Below, piece after piece: positions 1-8,768 of a stretch of 64,000 nt of DNA. Source of the DNA: Empedobacter brevis_A (GTDB lineage: Bacteria; Bacteroidota; Bacteroidia; Flavobacteriales; Weeksellaceae); NCBI RefSeq assembly GCF_965118635.1, contig NZ_CBCPHV010000001.1:310001-374000 (forward strand). Reading direction: 5' to 3'. Position 1 is the first letter of the stretch. Each line of letters begins with the position of its first letter. The position numbers and the translations under genes are program-made. The notes beneath the pieces were generated by a model. It did no database searches. It saw only the letters and a program-made list of their open reading frames with translations, and was not told where the DNA came from.

Positions 1-513
1 CCAAGTTTAACAACAGAAAAAACGTTTCGAAAAGACAGCGTTTATCATACTGTTTTACGTATAGATTTTCCGAAATATAATTTACCTTATGATGATTATC
101 CAGATATTGATGGTAATTTTTATATCCGAAACAACCGTTACGGAAATGAATATGCAGCAAATTCTGAAGCTGATTATTCATGGGTTTATTTTGCATTAGA
201 TGCTTTCGAAGATCAAAATGGTTTGTACGTTCCTTATGTTGTTGGAGCATTTAATAATTGGAGCATTGATGAAAATTCGAGATTAGAAAAAGATGATTCT
301 GGACTTTGGGTGAAAGAATTATTCTTGAAACAAGGATATTACAATTATCAATATGTTGTTAAAAATACCAAAACAGGAAAAATTGATCCAAGTTATGTAA
401 GTGGAAGTTTTTGGCAAACGGAGAATCAATATCAAGCGTTATTTTACTATCGTCCTTGGGGACAACGCTACGATGTTCTAATGGGATATGGATCAGGAAA
501 CTCGAGGAGATAA
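1..513 (+). CDS. Type IX secretion system plug protein (DUF5103), C-terminal part
   Basis: The reading frame is open from the first base to TAA at 511-513, so this is the last 170 residues of a gene that starts left of the window. The visible part has a VGAFNNW motif (residues 81-87) and a GYYNYQYV strand (112-119), followed by GSFWQTEN and a C-terminal FYYRPWG...RYD...GYG segment. This order is typical of the DUF5103 proteins of Bacteroidota, which act as a periplasmic plug of the SprA outer-membrane translocon of the type IX secretion system. The N-terminus and signal peptide are not visible. The helicase gene starts 22 bases downstream on the same strand. The family call rests on motif recall; no search was run. 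Confidence 0.8.
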   Translation, partial: PSLTTEKTFRKDSVYHTVLRIDFPKYNLPYDDYPDIDGNFYIRNNRYGNEYAANSEADYSWVYFALDAFEDQNGLYVPYVVGAFNNWSIDENSRLEKDDSGLWVKELFLKQGYYNYQYVVKNTKTGKIDPSYVSGSFWQTENQYQALFYYRPWGQRYDVLMGYGSGNSRR

Positions 514-535
514 ATAATTCAGTTTTTTATCAATC

Positions 536-3175
536 ATGACATTCAAAACCCAACCGATAAAATTCAAATACAATTGGCGCGATTATCAACAGCGTGTATT
601 ATCAGAATTAGAAACTCATTTAGAAGATGCTCATCTAAATGTTGTAGCACCACCTGGTTCTGGAAAAACAGTTTTGGGGTTGGAAGTGATGCTTCGAATT
701 AATGAACCTACACTTATTTTAGCTCCAACTTTAGCCATTCGTAATCAATGGAAAGATCGCTTCATAGAACTTTTTTTGAATGATCAGGAAGTTGATTGGA
801 TTTCGATGGATATTCATCAACCTCGTTTCCTTACAATTTCTACTTACCAAGGCCTACATGCTGCGATGGTAAAAGATGAACAGTCTTTGATTGAATTATT
901 AAAAGAAAATAAAATCAAAACCTTGATTGTAGATGAAGCGCACCATCTAAAAAATGAATGGTGGAAAAGTCTCAACAAAATCAAGAGTGAATTATCTCCA
1001 AAAGTGATAGCACTAACAGCGACACCACCTTTTGATGTTTCGAAAGAAGAGTGGAATCGTTACCTTACTTTTTGTGGACCGATTGATTGCGAAATCTCTG
1101 TTCCAGAATTGGTGAAACAAAAAGATTTGTGTCCTCACCAAGATTTATTGGCATGTTCATTTCCAACAAGTTTCGAGAAAGAAATTATTTCCAAGAATCT
1201 CGAAGAGATAGAAGTTTTTTTTCAGTCTATAAAAGAGAATACAGCTTTATATGAATTTGTACTGACGTTAGATTTTATAAAGAATCCTGCAAGCTGTTTT
1301 GATGAGATTTATGCGGACTTTGATCTGTATGCGGCTTTTGTGATTTATCTAAAATCATTTGATTCTCCAATCGATTTTCAACATTTAGATTTATTGGAAA
1401 ATGAAACGATAGATTTTCCTCCTTTCAATTATTATTGGGCAGAATGTATGTTTAATTATCTTTTGTTTAAAGATGAAGCATTTTATTTGGAGCATGAAAA
1501 ATTCTTGAAACCTTTTTTGGTTCACCTAAAACGTATTGGTGCAATCGATCAGAAGAAAGTCACGTTACATTACAATCAAAAGGTTAAAAACTCATTGATA
1601 AATAGCGTTAAAAAGATTGACAACATTGCAGATATCGTTACTTCAGAATTTCAGCATTTGGGTGATAAGTTGCATATGGTGATTTTGACGGATTATATTC
1701 GAAAAGAATTTTATTCTGATAATTTACAGAACGAACCAAGTAAAATAAAATTGGGCGTTTTTCCTATTTTTGAAAAACTTCGAAATCTAAATCCTCAAAT
1801 AATGCCACATCTTGCGGTTATTACGGGTTCTATGGTGATTGTCTCGAAAACAATACTTTCAAAAATCATTTATCAATTCAAAGAGAAAGCAGAAGCGATT
1901 CAGTTTAAATCGGTGATGTTTGATGATAACTTCTTCGAAGTTGTCGCGCAAGATAATTCAAGAGGAAATTTACTCGCTGTTTTAACAAAGTTATTCAATG
2001 AAGGTTGTATTAAAATAATTGTCGGAACTCGTGCATATTTGGGTGAAGGTTGGGATGCGCCAAGTATTAATAGTTTAATTTTAGCAAGTAATGTTGGCTC
2101 TTTTGTAACCTCAAATCAAATGCGTGGCCGTGCAATTCGCGTAAATTCTAATGAACCCGATAAAGTAAGTAATGTTTGGCATTTGGTTACGTTGGATTTG
2201 CTAGGGCAGAATGGAGGATCAGATTTAGAAAAAATGAAACAACGGTTTGAAGCTTTTGTTGGTATTTCACAAAAAGAAAATAGTATACCGAATGGCATTT
2301 CGCGTTTAAATCTTCCCGAAGAATTAACGATTCAGTCAATTGAAAATTATAATCAACAAACAATAGAATGGAGTAAAAATGATGTTCAAATCAGAGATAA
2401 TTGGGCAAATTCAATTGCTCAAGGAACCACGATAGATAATGAATTAAAGTATTTTTATGACGGAGAAAATGAGTATGATTTCTCGAAACATTTATATTAT
2501 TCGAAGTCGATAAAGAATGTTACAGCAAGTTTAATAATTTCTTTAACCTCTTTTATCGTTTTCTTTTTCGAAGAAAGTATTCGAACACTTCTCTTTTCAA
2601 TGTCAAAGAAAAGCTTCCTTTCGACATTAGTTTTTCTATCAACTGTCGGAATTGTTTACTTCGGAGTTAACTTTTACAAGAATATCAAACTTTATATTCA
2701 GTACAGAGATATCACCAAAGATTTTCATAAAATTGCGCTTGCGTTATTCAAAACATTACAACATTTTAATTTATTGTCTGATGAATTGCGAGAATCTAAT
2801 ATATTGACAACGGTTGATAAAAAAGGAAATATCTCGTGTAGCTTATTATCGGCAACAACTTTTGATAAAGCGATTTTTTTAGATGCATTAGAAAATATCT
2901 TAAATCCAATTGATAATCCACGTTATTTCATTGAACGAAAAAGCGAATTGATGAATCTTTTTAAACAAAGAGATTATCATGCAGTTCCTGAAATTATAGG
3001 TCAACACAAGAAAAAAGCAGAATATTTTCATCAACAATGGTTGCAATTTGTCGGCGATGCAGAATTGCATTATACAAGAAGCTATTATGGCAGAAAGAAA
3101 TTGATAAAAGCCAAAATTAAGTCATTAAGTTTTCAGTTGAAACAACCAATTGAACATATCAAAAAATGGAAATAA
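536..3175 (+). CDS. DEAD/DEAH-box superfamily 2 helicase with C-terminal membrane segments
   Basis: This 879-residue protein has a complete SF2 helicase core: an N-terminal WRDYQQRVL Q-like region, Walker A PPGSGKT near residue 40, DEAH near 133, the TATPP motif III near 161, and the motif VI-like NQMRGRAIR near 528. A long insert of about 300 residues separates the two RecA-like domains. After the core, two hydrophobic stretches (about 662-682 and 694-712) look like a membrane hairpin, followed by about 165 mostly charged residues. Such cores act as ATP-dependent nucleic-acid translocases; the substrate here is unknown. No nuclease motif is evident. It lies 22 bases after the T9SS plug gene. 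The helicase call is firm; the membrane anchoring is inferred from hydropathy by eye. Confidence 0.85.
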   Translation: MTFKTQPIKFKYNWRDYQQRVLSELETHLEDAHLNVVAPPGSGKTVLGLEVMLRINEPTLILAPTLAIRNQWKDRFIELFLNDQEVDWISMDIHQPRFLTISTYQGLHAAMVKDEQSLIELLKENKIKTLIVDEAHHLKNEWWKSLNKIKSELSPKVIALTATPPFDVSKEEWNRYLTFCGPIDCEISVPELVKQKDLCPHQDLLACSFPTSFEKEIISKNLEEIEVFFQSIKENTALYEFVLTLDFIKNPASCFDEIYADFDLYAAFVIYLKSFDSPIDFQHLDLLENETIDFPPFNYYWAECMFNYLLFKDEAFYLEHEKFLKPFLVHLKRIGAIDQKKVTLHYNQKVKNSLINSVKKIDNIADIVTSEFQHLGDKLHMVILTDYIRKEFYSDNLQNEPSKIKLGVFPIFEKLRNLNPQIMPHLAVITGSMVIVSKTILSKIIYQFKEKAEAIQFKSVMFDDNFFEVVAQDNSRGNLLAVLTKLFNEGCIKIIVGTRAYLGEGWDAPSINSLILASNVGSFVTSNQMRGRAIRVNSNEPDKVSNVWHLVTLDLLGQNGGSDLEKMKQRFEAFVGISQKENSIPNGISRLNLPEELTIQSIENYNQQTIEWSKNDVQIRDNWANSIAQGTTIDNELKYFYDGENEYDFSKHLYYSKSIKNVTASLIISLTSFIVFFFEESIRTLLFSMSKKSFLSTLVFLSTVGIVYFGVNFYKNIKLYIQYRDITKDFHKIALALFKTLQHFNLLSDELRESNILTTVDKKGNISCSLLSATTFDKAIFLDALENILNPIDNPRYFIERKSELMNLFKQRDYHAVPEIIGQHKKKAEYFHQQWLQFVGDAELHYTRSYYGRKKLIKAKIKSLSFQLKQPIEHIKKWK

Positions 3176-3224
3176 CACTTTTAAAAGTTCTCTTCTCAAA
3201 CTAAAATCTCACCAAATTTATTGA

Positions 3225-3254
3225 TTGTACACAATGCTTTTCTAACTAAATTTG
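3225..3254 (+). promoter_or_regulatory. Bacteroidota-type promoter for the lipoprotein gene
   Basis: TTG at 3225-3227, a 19-base spacer, then TAAATTTG at 3247-3254 match the TTG/TAnnTTTG consensus exactly. The -7 box ends only four bases before the ATG at 3258, so transcription would start at or just beside the start codon. Confidence 0.6.
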
Positions 3255-3257
3255 GAT

Positions 3258-4250
3258 ATGAAATTTTTATTCAAAATAATAACACCTTTCATGTTGTTAC
3301 TTTTTTGTTTTGGTTGTACTTCCGAAACAAAAAAATCGCCAATAGATTTTTATTATTGGCGAAGCAATTATTCTATAAACGAGGCTGAAAAAAAGGTTGT
3401 CGATTCACTAAAAGTAGAAAATATTTACGTTCGTTTTTTTGATGTAGATAAGAAAGTGAATAAAATTTCTCCGATTGGAATCATTCAGAATTTTGATGCA
3501 ATAAAACTTAATGTCAATTATATTCCAACGATTTTTATTACGAATCAAACTTTTCTGAATACGTCAAAAGATCAAGTGAAAGTTTTAGCCAAAGATGTCT
3601 ATAATTTTTTGAGCGAAACCGCAGAAAGAGGAAACTTAAAAAACTTCAATGAAATTCAAATCGATTGCGATTGGACAAAGTCTACGCGCGAAAATTATTT
3701 TATGTTTTTATCAGAATTAAAACATATTTCGGGCAAGAAACTTTCGGCAACTTTGCGATTGCATCAAGTAAAATTCAAAGAACAAGAAGGAATTCCGCCT
3801 TTAGATAAAATGGTTTTAATGTGTTATGCAACCGAAAATCCAACCGATCAATCTGAAAATAATTCGATTTTAGATTTGAAAATAGCCAAAGATTATTTGA
3901 AAAATTTGAACCAATATCCAATTAAATTAGATGTTGCTTTACCAATTTATTCATGGGCAATTTTGACGAATTATCTCGGAAGAATAAAGTTGATAAATTC
4001 TTTTTCGACACAAGATTTGGTAGGAAAACCTGTAAAGAAAATTAGAAATAATTTTTATGAAGTAGAAGATGATTTTTTTGTTCGAAACTTCTATGTGAGT
4101 AAAGGTTTTACGATTAAAATAGAAACTGTTTCACCAGAATTATTAATTGAAACAAAATCTTTTATCGATACAAAATTATCGTACAATTATCGCTTGATTT
4201 ATTATCATTTAGATTCAAAATTTCTAAAAACAATCCCAACACAATTATGA
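3258..4250 (+). CDS. Putative exported lipoprotein, TIM-barrel hydrolase-like
   Basis: The protein has 330 residues and begins with a lipoprotein signal (MKFLFK, hydrophobic core, lipobox FCFGC with Cys at residue 20), so it is probably anchored in the envelope. I do not recognise the family by name. The body has alternating strand and helix segments, including an IQIDCDWT strand, an MVLMCYAT strand and a VALPIYSW strand. This spacing resembles (beta/alpha)8 glycosidase-like proteins with an acidic D-x-D strand end, but that is inference. ATG at 3258 is preferred over an in-frame TTG six bases upstream because that TTG lies inside the promoter -7 box. The stop overlaps the next ATG (ATGA), indicating translational coupling to the following gene. 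Confidence 0.6.
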   Translation: MKFLFKIITPFMLLLFCFGCTSETKKSPIDFYYWRSNYSINEAEKKVVDSLKVENIYVRFFDVDKKVNKISPIGIIQNFDAIKLNVNYIPTIFITNQTFLNTSKDQVKVLAKDVYNFLSETAERGNLKNFNEIQIDCDWTKSTRENYFMFLSELKHISGKKLSATLRLHQVKFKEQEGIPPLDKMVLMCYATENPTDQSENNSILDLKIAKDYLKNLNQYPIKLDVALPIYSWAILTNYLGRIKLINSFSTQDLVGKPVKKIRNNFYEVEDDFFVRNFYVSKGFTIKIETVSPELLIETKSFIDTKLSYNYRLIYYHLDSKFLKTIPTQL

Positions 4251-6808
4251 AAAAAATAGCACTTACTTTATGTCTAGCTTTTGGCCTTACAAAAGCATTT
4301 GCTTGCGCAGATGGAGGAGGAGAGGATTATTATTACTACAATCTTTTTTCGCAAACATTAAGCGAAGCGCCACAATATCAGCCGTTTTTAATGACAATGG
4401 ATAATCCTTATTATTCAATGGATGCGAATCAAAAAAATGAGAATATTTTGGATTGGCAGAAAACGTTAGGAATTAATTATCAACAAGCATATCAATTTGT
4501 GTTCAAAGCATCGAAACAAGACATTGATTCGATGATAAAGAATGGAAAATCGACCAATTCTACTTATAGTTTTGCGACAACAGATTGGGTTAAAAAACAC
4601 AAACAAGATTTACTTTATTTATCTTATGCAAAATATTTAGAACCATATATGGCGTTCTATTATATTGATAATGGAGAATGGTCTTATGTTGATCATCCCG
4701 AAAAAAATGTGAATAATCTGAATTATAAAAAAGTATTAGATGTTCTAAAGAAGAGTTGGAATGCAGAAACGGATAAAGAATTAAAAATTCGTTATGGTTA
4801 TCAATTGGTTCGCTTTGCTCATTATTTTCACGAATATAAAGATGCAATCAACTATTTCAATATGTATGTTGCTTCGCAAGGAATTAAAAATTCGATGTAT
4901 TATTATGCATTAGATCAAAAAGGCGGAGCAGAGCGTGCGCTAGGAAATTACATTCAAGCAAATTATGATTTCTTCAAAGTTTTTTCTCATTCCAATGATC
5001 GCAAATTAAGTGCTTATCAATCGATGCGTGTAACAGAAGATTTGAATTACGAGAAAATGTTGGCGAATGCAAAAACAATACAAGAGAAAAATGATTTGTA
5101 TTTGTTGATTGGTTACAATGATTTTTCGAATCCCTTGGCGCCAGCTAAAAAGATTATTGCAAATGATGTAAATGCGGCTCAAGCGAGAATCTTATTTGCG
5201 CGTTCAATCAATTTAATTGAGCGAGAATATTTGCAACAAAATCCTGAAGATTATTATTGGAGTTCAACTCAAGAACGAAAAAAATATACTGATTTGTATT
5301 TGCCTGTAAAAACGAATAATTATTACGGAAGTTCTGAAGAAAACTCAAAAGACGAAATTCAAATCAATGAATTGATTGCGTTAGCAAAATCACAAGCGAC
5401 AAAAGCGAACGATAAAGAATATTGGAATTTATCCGTTGCATATTTGAATTTGCTGAACAAGAATTTTTCGGAAACCAAGAATTATTTAGCAAAAGTAAAT
5501 TCAAGTTCAAAAGAATTTCAGCAACAGAAAAAGGTAATCGAAATTTTATTAGAAATCTTCGAACAAAAGAAAATTACAGATAATTTCGAGAATCAATTGA
5601 TGCAAAAATATGCTTCGATTTTAAATTTTGAATATCCGAAATTGCCAGAAAATGTTTATGAATATTCAAGTGAAGATGAACAAAAAATGAAGCTGAAAAA
5701 TGTGATTTTAGATGTTTTGGCGAACCGATATTTTTTGCAAGGCGATAAAGGAAAAGCGTTTTTAATTCATAACAACATCACAGAATTAGGCTCAAATCCA
5801 GATTGGGCAATCATTAATGATTTGGATAAATTGGATAAAAAATCGAATAAAACAGCTTTCGAAAAATATTTGATTAATGCAAAAGTAAAATCGAGTTCAT
5901 GGGATTGGAGAGCCGAAAAATCAACAGATATTCAGTTTAAATTAGCTGATTATATAGCCGATTTCAAAGGAACGTTGTATTTAGGCGAAATGAAATTTGA
6001 TTTAGCAAAGAAAGAATTTGAAAAAATCGATCCTAAATTTCATACTTCTGAAAGTGCTTATTTTAGTTATGATTACAATTCTTCTACAGGAAAAGAAACC
6101 AAAACTTGGCTAGAGAATCAATTTGATGGTTATCATAATATTCCAAACAAAATTTTTGGATACAATAAAATCGAATGTTTTAATTGTGATGAAGAGCAAG
6201 TAATCGCAACGCCATATCTGAATGAATTCAAATTCATCAAACCAAAAATGTCAAAATTAGAATTGACAAATGCAATGATTGAATTGAATAAAATTGCAAA
6301 GAAAAATACCGAAGAAGCTGCAAAAGCAAATTATTTATTAGGAAACTTCTATTACAATACGACAACTTTGGGCTACTATCGTTACTTGTTAACATTTGAT
6401 CAAAACAATGATAATGGTCCGAAGTTTAATAATTTTGACAACGAATACGAAGCCACAAATAATTTCTTTTATAAAAGTTTTGGTTGGGGCGGAAATTATG
6501 TTGACAATTTTTCTCCTTCTGAAAATTATTTGAAAAAAGCTTTCGATTTGACAAAAGACAAAGAGATGAAAGCGCAAATATTGTTTGCATTATCCAAAGA
6601 TGAACAAGGTCGATTTTATAATGCAAAAGATCCTATTTTAAAACGTTTATATGAAAATCAATATGATAATGAAGCTAAAATCTTAGCATACAAAGTCGCT
6701 AATTATCGAGAAAATTTCAAAAAAATGAAACAATATTCAGATACTAAAGCATATCAAGAAATCAAATCTAATTGCAACTATTTTGATTATTATACGAACA
6801 ACTTTTAA
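4247..6808 (+). CDS. Large exported protein of unknown function, helical-repeat rich
   Basis: The protein has 853 residues and an N-terminal signal peptide (MKKIALTLC...KAFA) followed by a Cys and an acidic, Tyr-rich stretch, so it is exported to the periplasm or outer membrane and might be lipidated. The body is dominated by amphipathic helices with Tyr/Ala/Leu spacing suggestive of TPR-like repeats (for example around residues 185-260, 385-420 and 680-710), and it is rich in Asn, Lys and Tyr. I do not recognise a catalytic motif. It overlaps the preceding lipoprotein gene by four bases, so the two are probably made together and may form a complex. A strong palindromic terminator begins at its stop codon. 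Confidence 0.55.
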   Translation: MKKIALTLCLAFGLTKAFACADGGGEDYYYYNLFSQTLSEAPQYQPFLMTMDNPYYSMDANQKNENILDWQKTLGINYQQAYQFVFKASKQDIDSMIKNGKSTNSTYSFATTDWVKKHKQDLLYLSYAKYLEPYMAFYYIDNGEWSYVDHPEKNVNNLNYKKVLDVLKKSWNAETDKELKIRYGYQLVRFAHYFHEYKDAINYFNMYVASQGIKNSMYYYALDQKGGAERALGNYIQANYDFFKVFSHSNDRKLSAYQSMRVTEDLNYEKMLANAKTIQEKNDLYLLIGYNDFSNPLAPAKKIIANDVNAAQARILFARSINLIEREYLQQNPEDYYWSSTQERKKYTDLYLPVKTNNYYGSSEENSKDEIQINELIALAKSQATKANDKEYWNLSVAYLNLLNKNFSETKNYLAKVNSSSKEFQQQKKVIEILLEIFEQKKITDNFENQLMQKYASILNFEYPKLPENVYEYSSEDEQKMKLKNVILDVLANRYFLQGDKGKAFLIHNNITELGSNPDWAIINDLDKLDKKSNKTAFEKYLINAKVKSSSWDWRAEKSTDIQFKLADYIADFKGTLYLGEMKFDLAKKEFEKIDPKFHTSESAYFSYDYNSSTGKETKTWLENQFDGYHNIPNKIFGYNKIECFNCDEEQVIATPYLNEFKFIKPKMSKLELTNAMIELNKIAKKNTEEAAKANYLLGNFYYNTTTLGYYRYLLTFDQNNDNGPKFNNFDNEYEATNNFFYKSFGWGGNYVDNFSPSENYLKKAFDLTKDKEMKAQILFALSKDEQGRFYNAKDPILKRLYENQYDNEAKILAYKVANYRENFKKMKQYSDTKAYQEIKSNCNYFDYYTNNF

Positions 6809-6852
6809 AGATAGAAACGCTCCTAAATTTAGGAGCGTTTCTATCTTTAAAA
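6803..6852. terminator. Perfect 50-bp palindrome, intrinsic terminator
   Basis: Two perfectly complementary 25-base arms meet at 6827/6828. The GC-rich middle (GCTCC/GGAGC) is flanked by AAAGATAGAAAC and its complement. The palindrome includes the stop codon of the preceding gene and would form a very stable hairpin. The following AT-rich DNA fits termination, although the U tract is short. Confidence 0.75.
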
Positions 6853-7038
6853 TCAATTTAATCTAATTATATTAATCCATAATCAGAATAGAAAACTCAA
6901 TTACGAAATATGAAGATTTATATCTATTGTTCTATCAACTCATAAAACCTGAAAATTAAATAGGGTATTTTATAATAACAGAATATAAATGAAGCTTTTT
7001 CTATTACTAGAACTGAGATTCTTTTCATTTATTTTTTG

Positions 7039-7046
7039 TAATTTTG
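7039..7046 (+). promoter_or_regulatory. -7 promoter element upstream of pruA
   Basis: TAATTTTG matches TAnnTTTG and lies 34 bases before the pruA ATG. No clear TTG is visible at the usual -33 distance, so only the -7 box is supported. Confidence 0.45.
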
Positions 7047-7080
7047 GAATTCGAAAAGTTAAACAAACAAAATAATCAAA

Positions 7081-8709
7081 ATGTCAAAATCATTTGCTCA
7101 AATTCCTCAAGCTGTAAACGAAGAGGTAAAATCATATGCTCCTGGATCTCCAGAGCGTGCGCAATTATTAGACGCATATAAAAAAATGTTTAATGAGGTA
7201 ACAGAAGTTCCTCAATACATTGGATCTGAAGAAGTATTTTCAGGAAATAAAAAAGAAATTCGTCCTCCACATGATCATCAAAAAGTTGTAGGTTACTACC
7301 ACGCAGGTACGCAAGAAGATGTAGTAAAAGCAATTGATTCTGCTTTAGCTGCAAAAGAAGCTTGGGTTGCAATGCCATGGGAAGACAGAGCTGCGATTTT
7401 CTTAAAAGCTGCAGATTTAATCGCTGGACCTTATCGTGCTAAATTAAATGCTGCAACTATGATTGGTCAATCTAAAAATGCAATGCAAGCAGAAATTGAT
7501 TCAGCTTGTGAGTTGATTGACTTTTTACGTTTCAACGTACAATATATGACAGAAATTTATGCAGATCAACCAATTTCTTCTCCAGGAATTTGGAATCGCG
7601 TAGATTATCGTCCGTTAGAAGGGTTTACATTTGCTATAACTCCTTTCAATTTTACAGCAATTGCAGGTAATTTACCATCTTGTATGGCTTTAATGGGGAA
7701 TGTTGTTGTTTGGAAACCTTCTGATAAACAAACATTGGCTGCTAAGGTAACAATGGAAGTTTTCAAAAAAGCAGGTTTACCAGATGGTGTAATCAATATG
7801 ATTTTAACAAGTGGTGCAGAAACAGCAAAAACTGTTTTAGAGCATCGTGATTTTGCTGGTTTACATTTCACAGGATCGACAAAAGTTTTCAATACATTAT
7901 GGAAACAAATTGGTGATAACATCGATAGATACAGAACTTATCCACGTATCGTAGGTGAGACAGGAGGTAAAGATTTCGTAATGGTTCATAAATCAGCTTG
8001 TGCAACAGAAGTTGCTGTAGGTTTAGTTCGTGGAGCATTCGAATACCAAGGACAAAAATGTTCTGCTGCTTCTCGCGCTTATATCCCATCTAATTTATGG
8101 AATGAAGTGGAGAAACAAATGAAAGAAATGTTAGCTACTGTAACATTAGGATCTCCAGAAGATTTCTCTAATTTCATGACAGCAGTTATTGACAAAAACT
8201 CTTTCGAAAAATCAAAAGCGTATATCGATCGTGCACAAGCATCTTCTGAAGCTGAAGTTGTTATCGGTGGTACGTATGATGATTCAGTTGGATACTTTGT
8301 TCAACCAACAGTTATCAAAGCAACAAATCCTAAATATGAATCAATGGTAGAAGAGATCTTCGGACCTGTATTATCTGTTTATGTTTATGATGAAAATGAA
8401 TTTGAAGCAACTTTAAAATTAGTTGACGAAACTTCTGCATATGCTTTAACAGGATCAATCTTTGCAAAAGATCGTGCTGCAGTAGAATTAGCTTCTAAAG
8501 CATTGAAAAATGCTTGTGGAAACTTCTACATTAACGACAAACCAACAGGAGCTGTTGTAGGACAACAACCTTTCGGTGGAGCACGTGCTTCTGGTACAAA
8601 TGATAAAGCAGGTTCTGCAATGAACTTGTTACGTTGGACATCTGTTCAAACGATCAAAGAAACATTTGTTCCTGCAAAAGATTACAAATATCCATTCTTA
8701 GAAAAATAA
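7081..8709 (+). CDS. pruA: L-glutamate gamma-semialdehyde dehydrogenase (1-pyrroline-5-carboxylate dehydrogenase)
   Basis: This 542-residue aldehyde dehydrogenase oxidises glutamate semialdehyde (from pyrroline-5-carboxylate) to glutamate with NAD+, the second step of proline catabolism. The fold is complete: the catalytic Glu lies in GETGGKD (residue 293), the catalytic Cys in GQKCSAASR (residue 327), and EEIFGPVL and PFGGARASG lie in the C-terminal half. The length and the N-terminal extension (PGSPERAQL) fit the monofunctional, eukaryote-like P5CDH type found in Bacteroidota rather than the bifunctional PutA. No proline dehydrogenase gene lies next to it. It has its own -7 promoter element and a terminator hairpin. 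Confidence 0.95.
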   Translation: MSKSFAQIPQAVNEEVKSYAPGSPERAQLLDAYKKMFNEVTEVPQYIGSEEVFSGNKKEIRPPHDHQKVVGYYHAGTQEDVVKAIDSALAAKEAWVAMPWEDRAAIFLKAADLIAGPYRAKLNAATMIGQSKNAMQAEIDSACELIDFLRFNVQYMTEIYADQPISSPGIWNRVDYRPLEGFTFAITPFNFTAIAGNLPSCMALMGNVVVWKPSDKQTLAAKVTMEVFKKAGLPDGVINMILTSGAETAKTVLEHRDFAGLHFTGSTKVFNTLWKQIGDNIDRYRTYPRIVGETGGKDFVMVHKSACATEVAVGLVRGAFEYQGQKCSAASRAYIPSNLWNEVEKQMKEMLATVTLGSPEDFSNFMTAVIDKNSFEKSKAYIDRAQASSEAEVVIGGTYDDSVGYFVQPTVIKATNPKYESMVEEIFGPVLSVYVYDENEFEATLKLVDETSAYALTGSIFAKDRAAVELASKALKNACGNFYINDKPTGAVVGQQPFGGARASGTNDKAGSAMNLLRWTSVQTIKETFVPAKDYKYPFLEK

Positions 8710-8731
8710 TATTTTCGAGATATAAATTTAG

Positions 8732-8766
8732 AATAAGCCTTACCTTTGTAGGGCTTATTTTTTTTG
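8732..8766 (+). terminator. pruA terminator hairpin
   Basis: AATAAGCC (8732-8739) pairs with GGCTTATT (8752-8759), with a further TAC/GTA pairing inside the loop, and a T tract follows. The loop holds the -7 element of the next gene. Confidence 0.7.
8741..8748 (+). promoter_or_regulatory. -7 promoter element inside the pruA terminator loop
   Basis: TACCTTTG matches TAnnTTTG and lies 20 bases before the ATG of the cation transporter gene. No good TTG is seen at -33, so it is a candidate only. Confidence 0.4.
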
Positions 8767-8768
8767 GT

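Noticed and set aside
8634..8768. N-terminal extension of the cation transporter starting at a TTG inside pruA
   Set aside because: The extra residues are not like any transporter N-terminus, and the frame there is the shadow of pruA; the ATG at 8769 fits the family.
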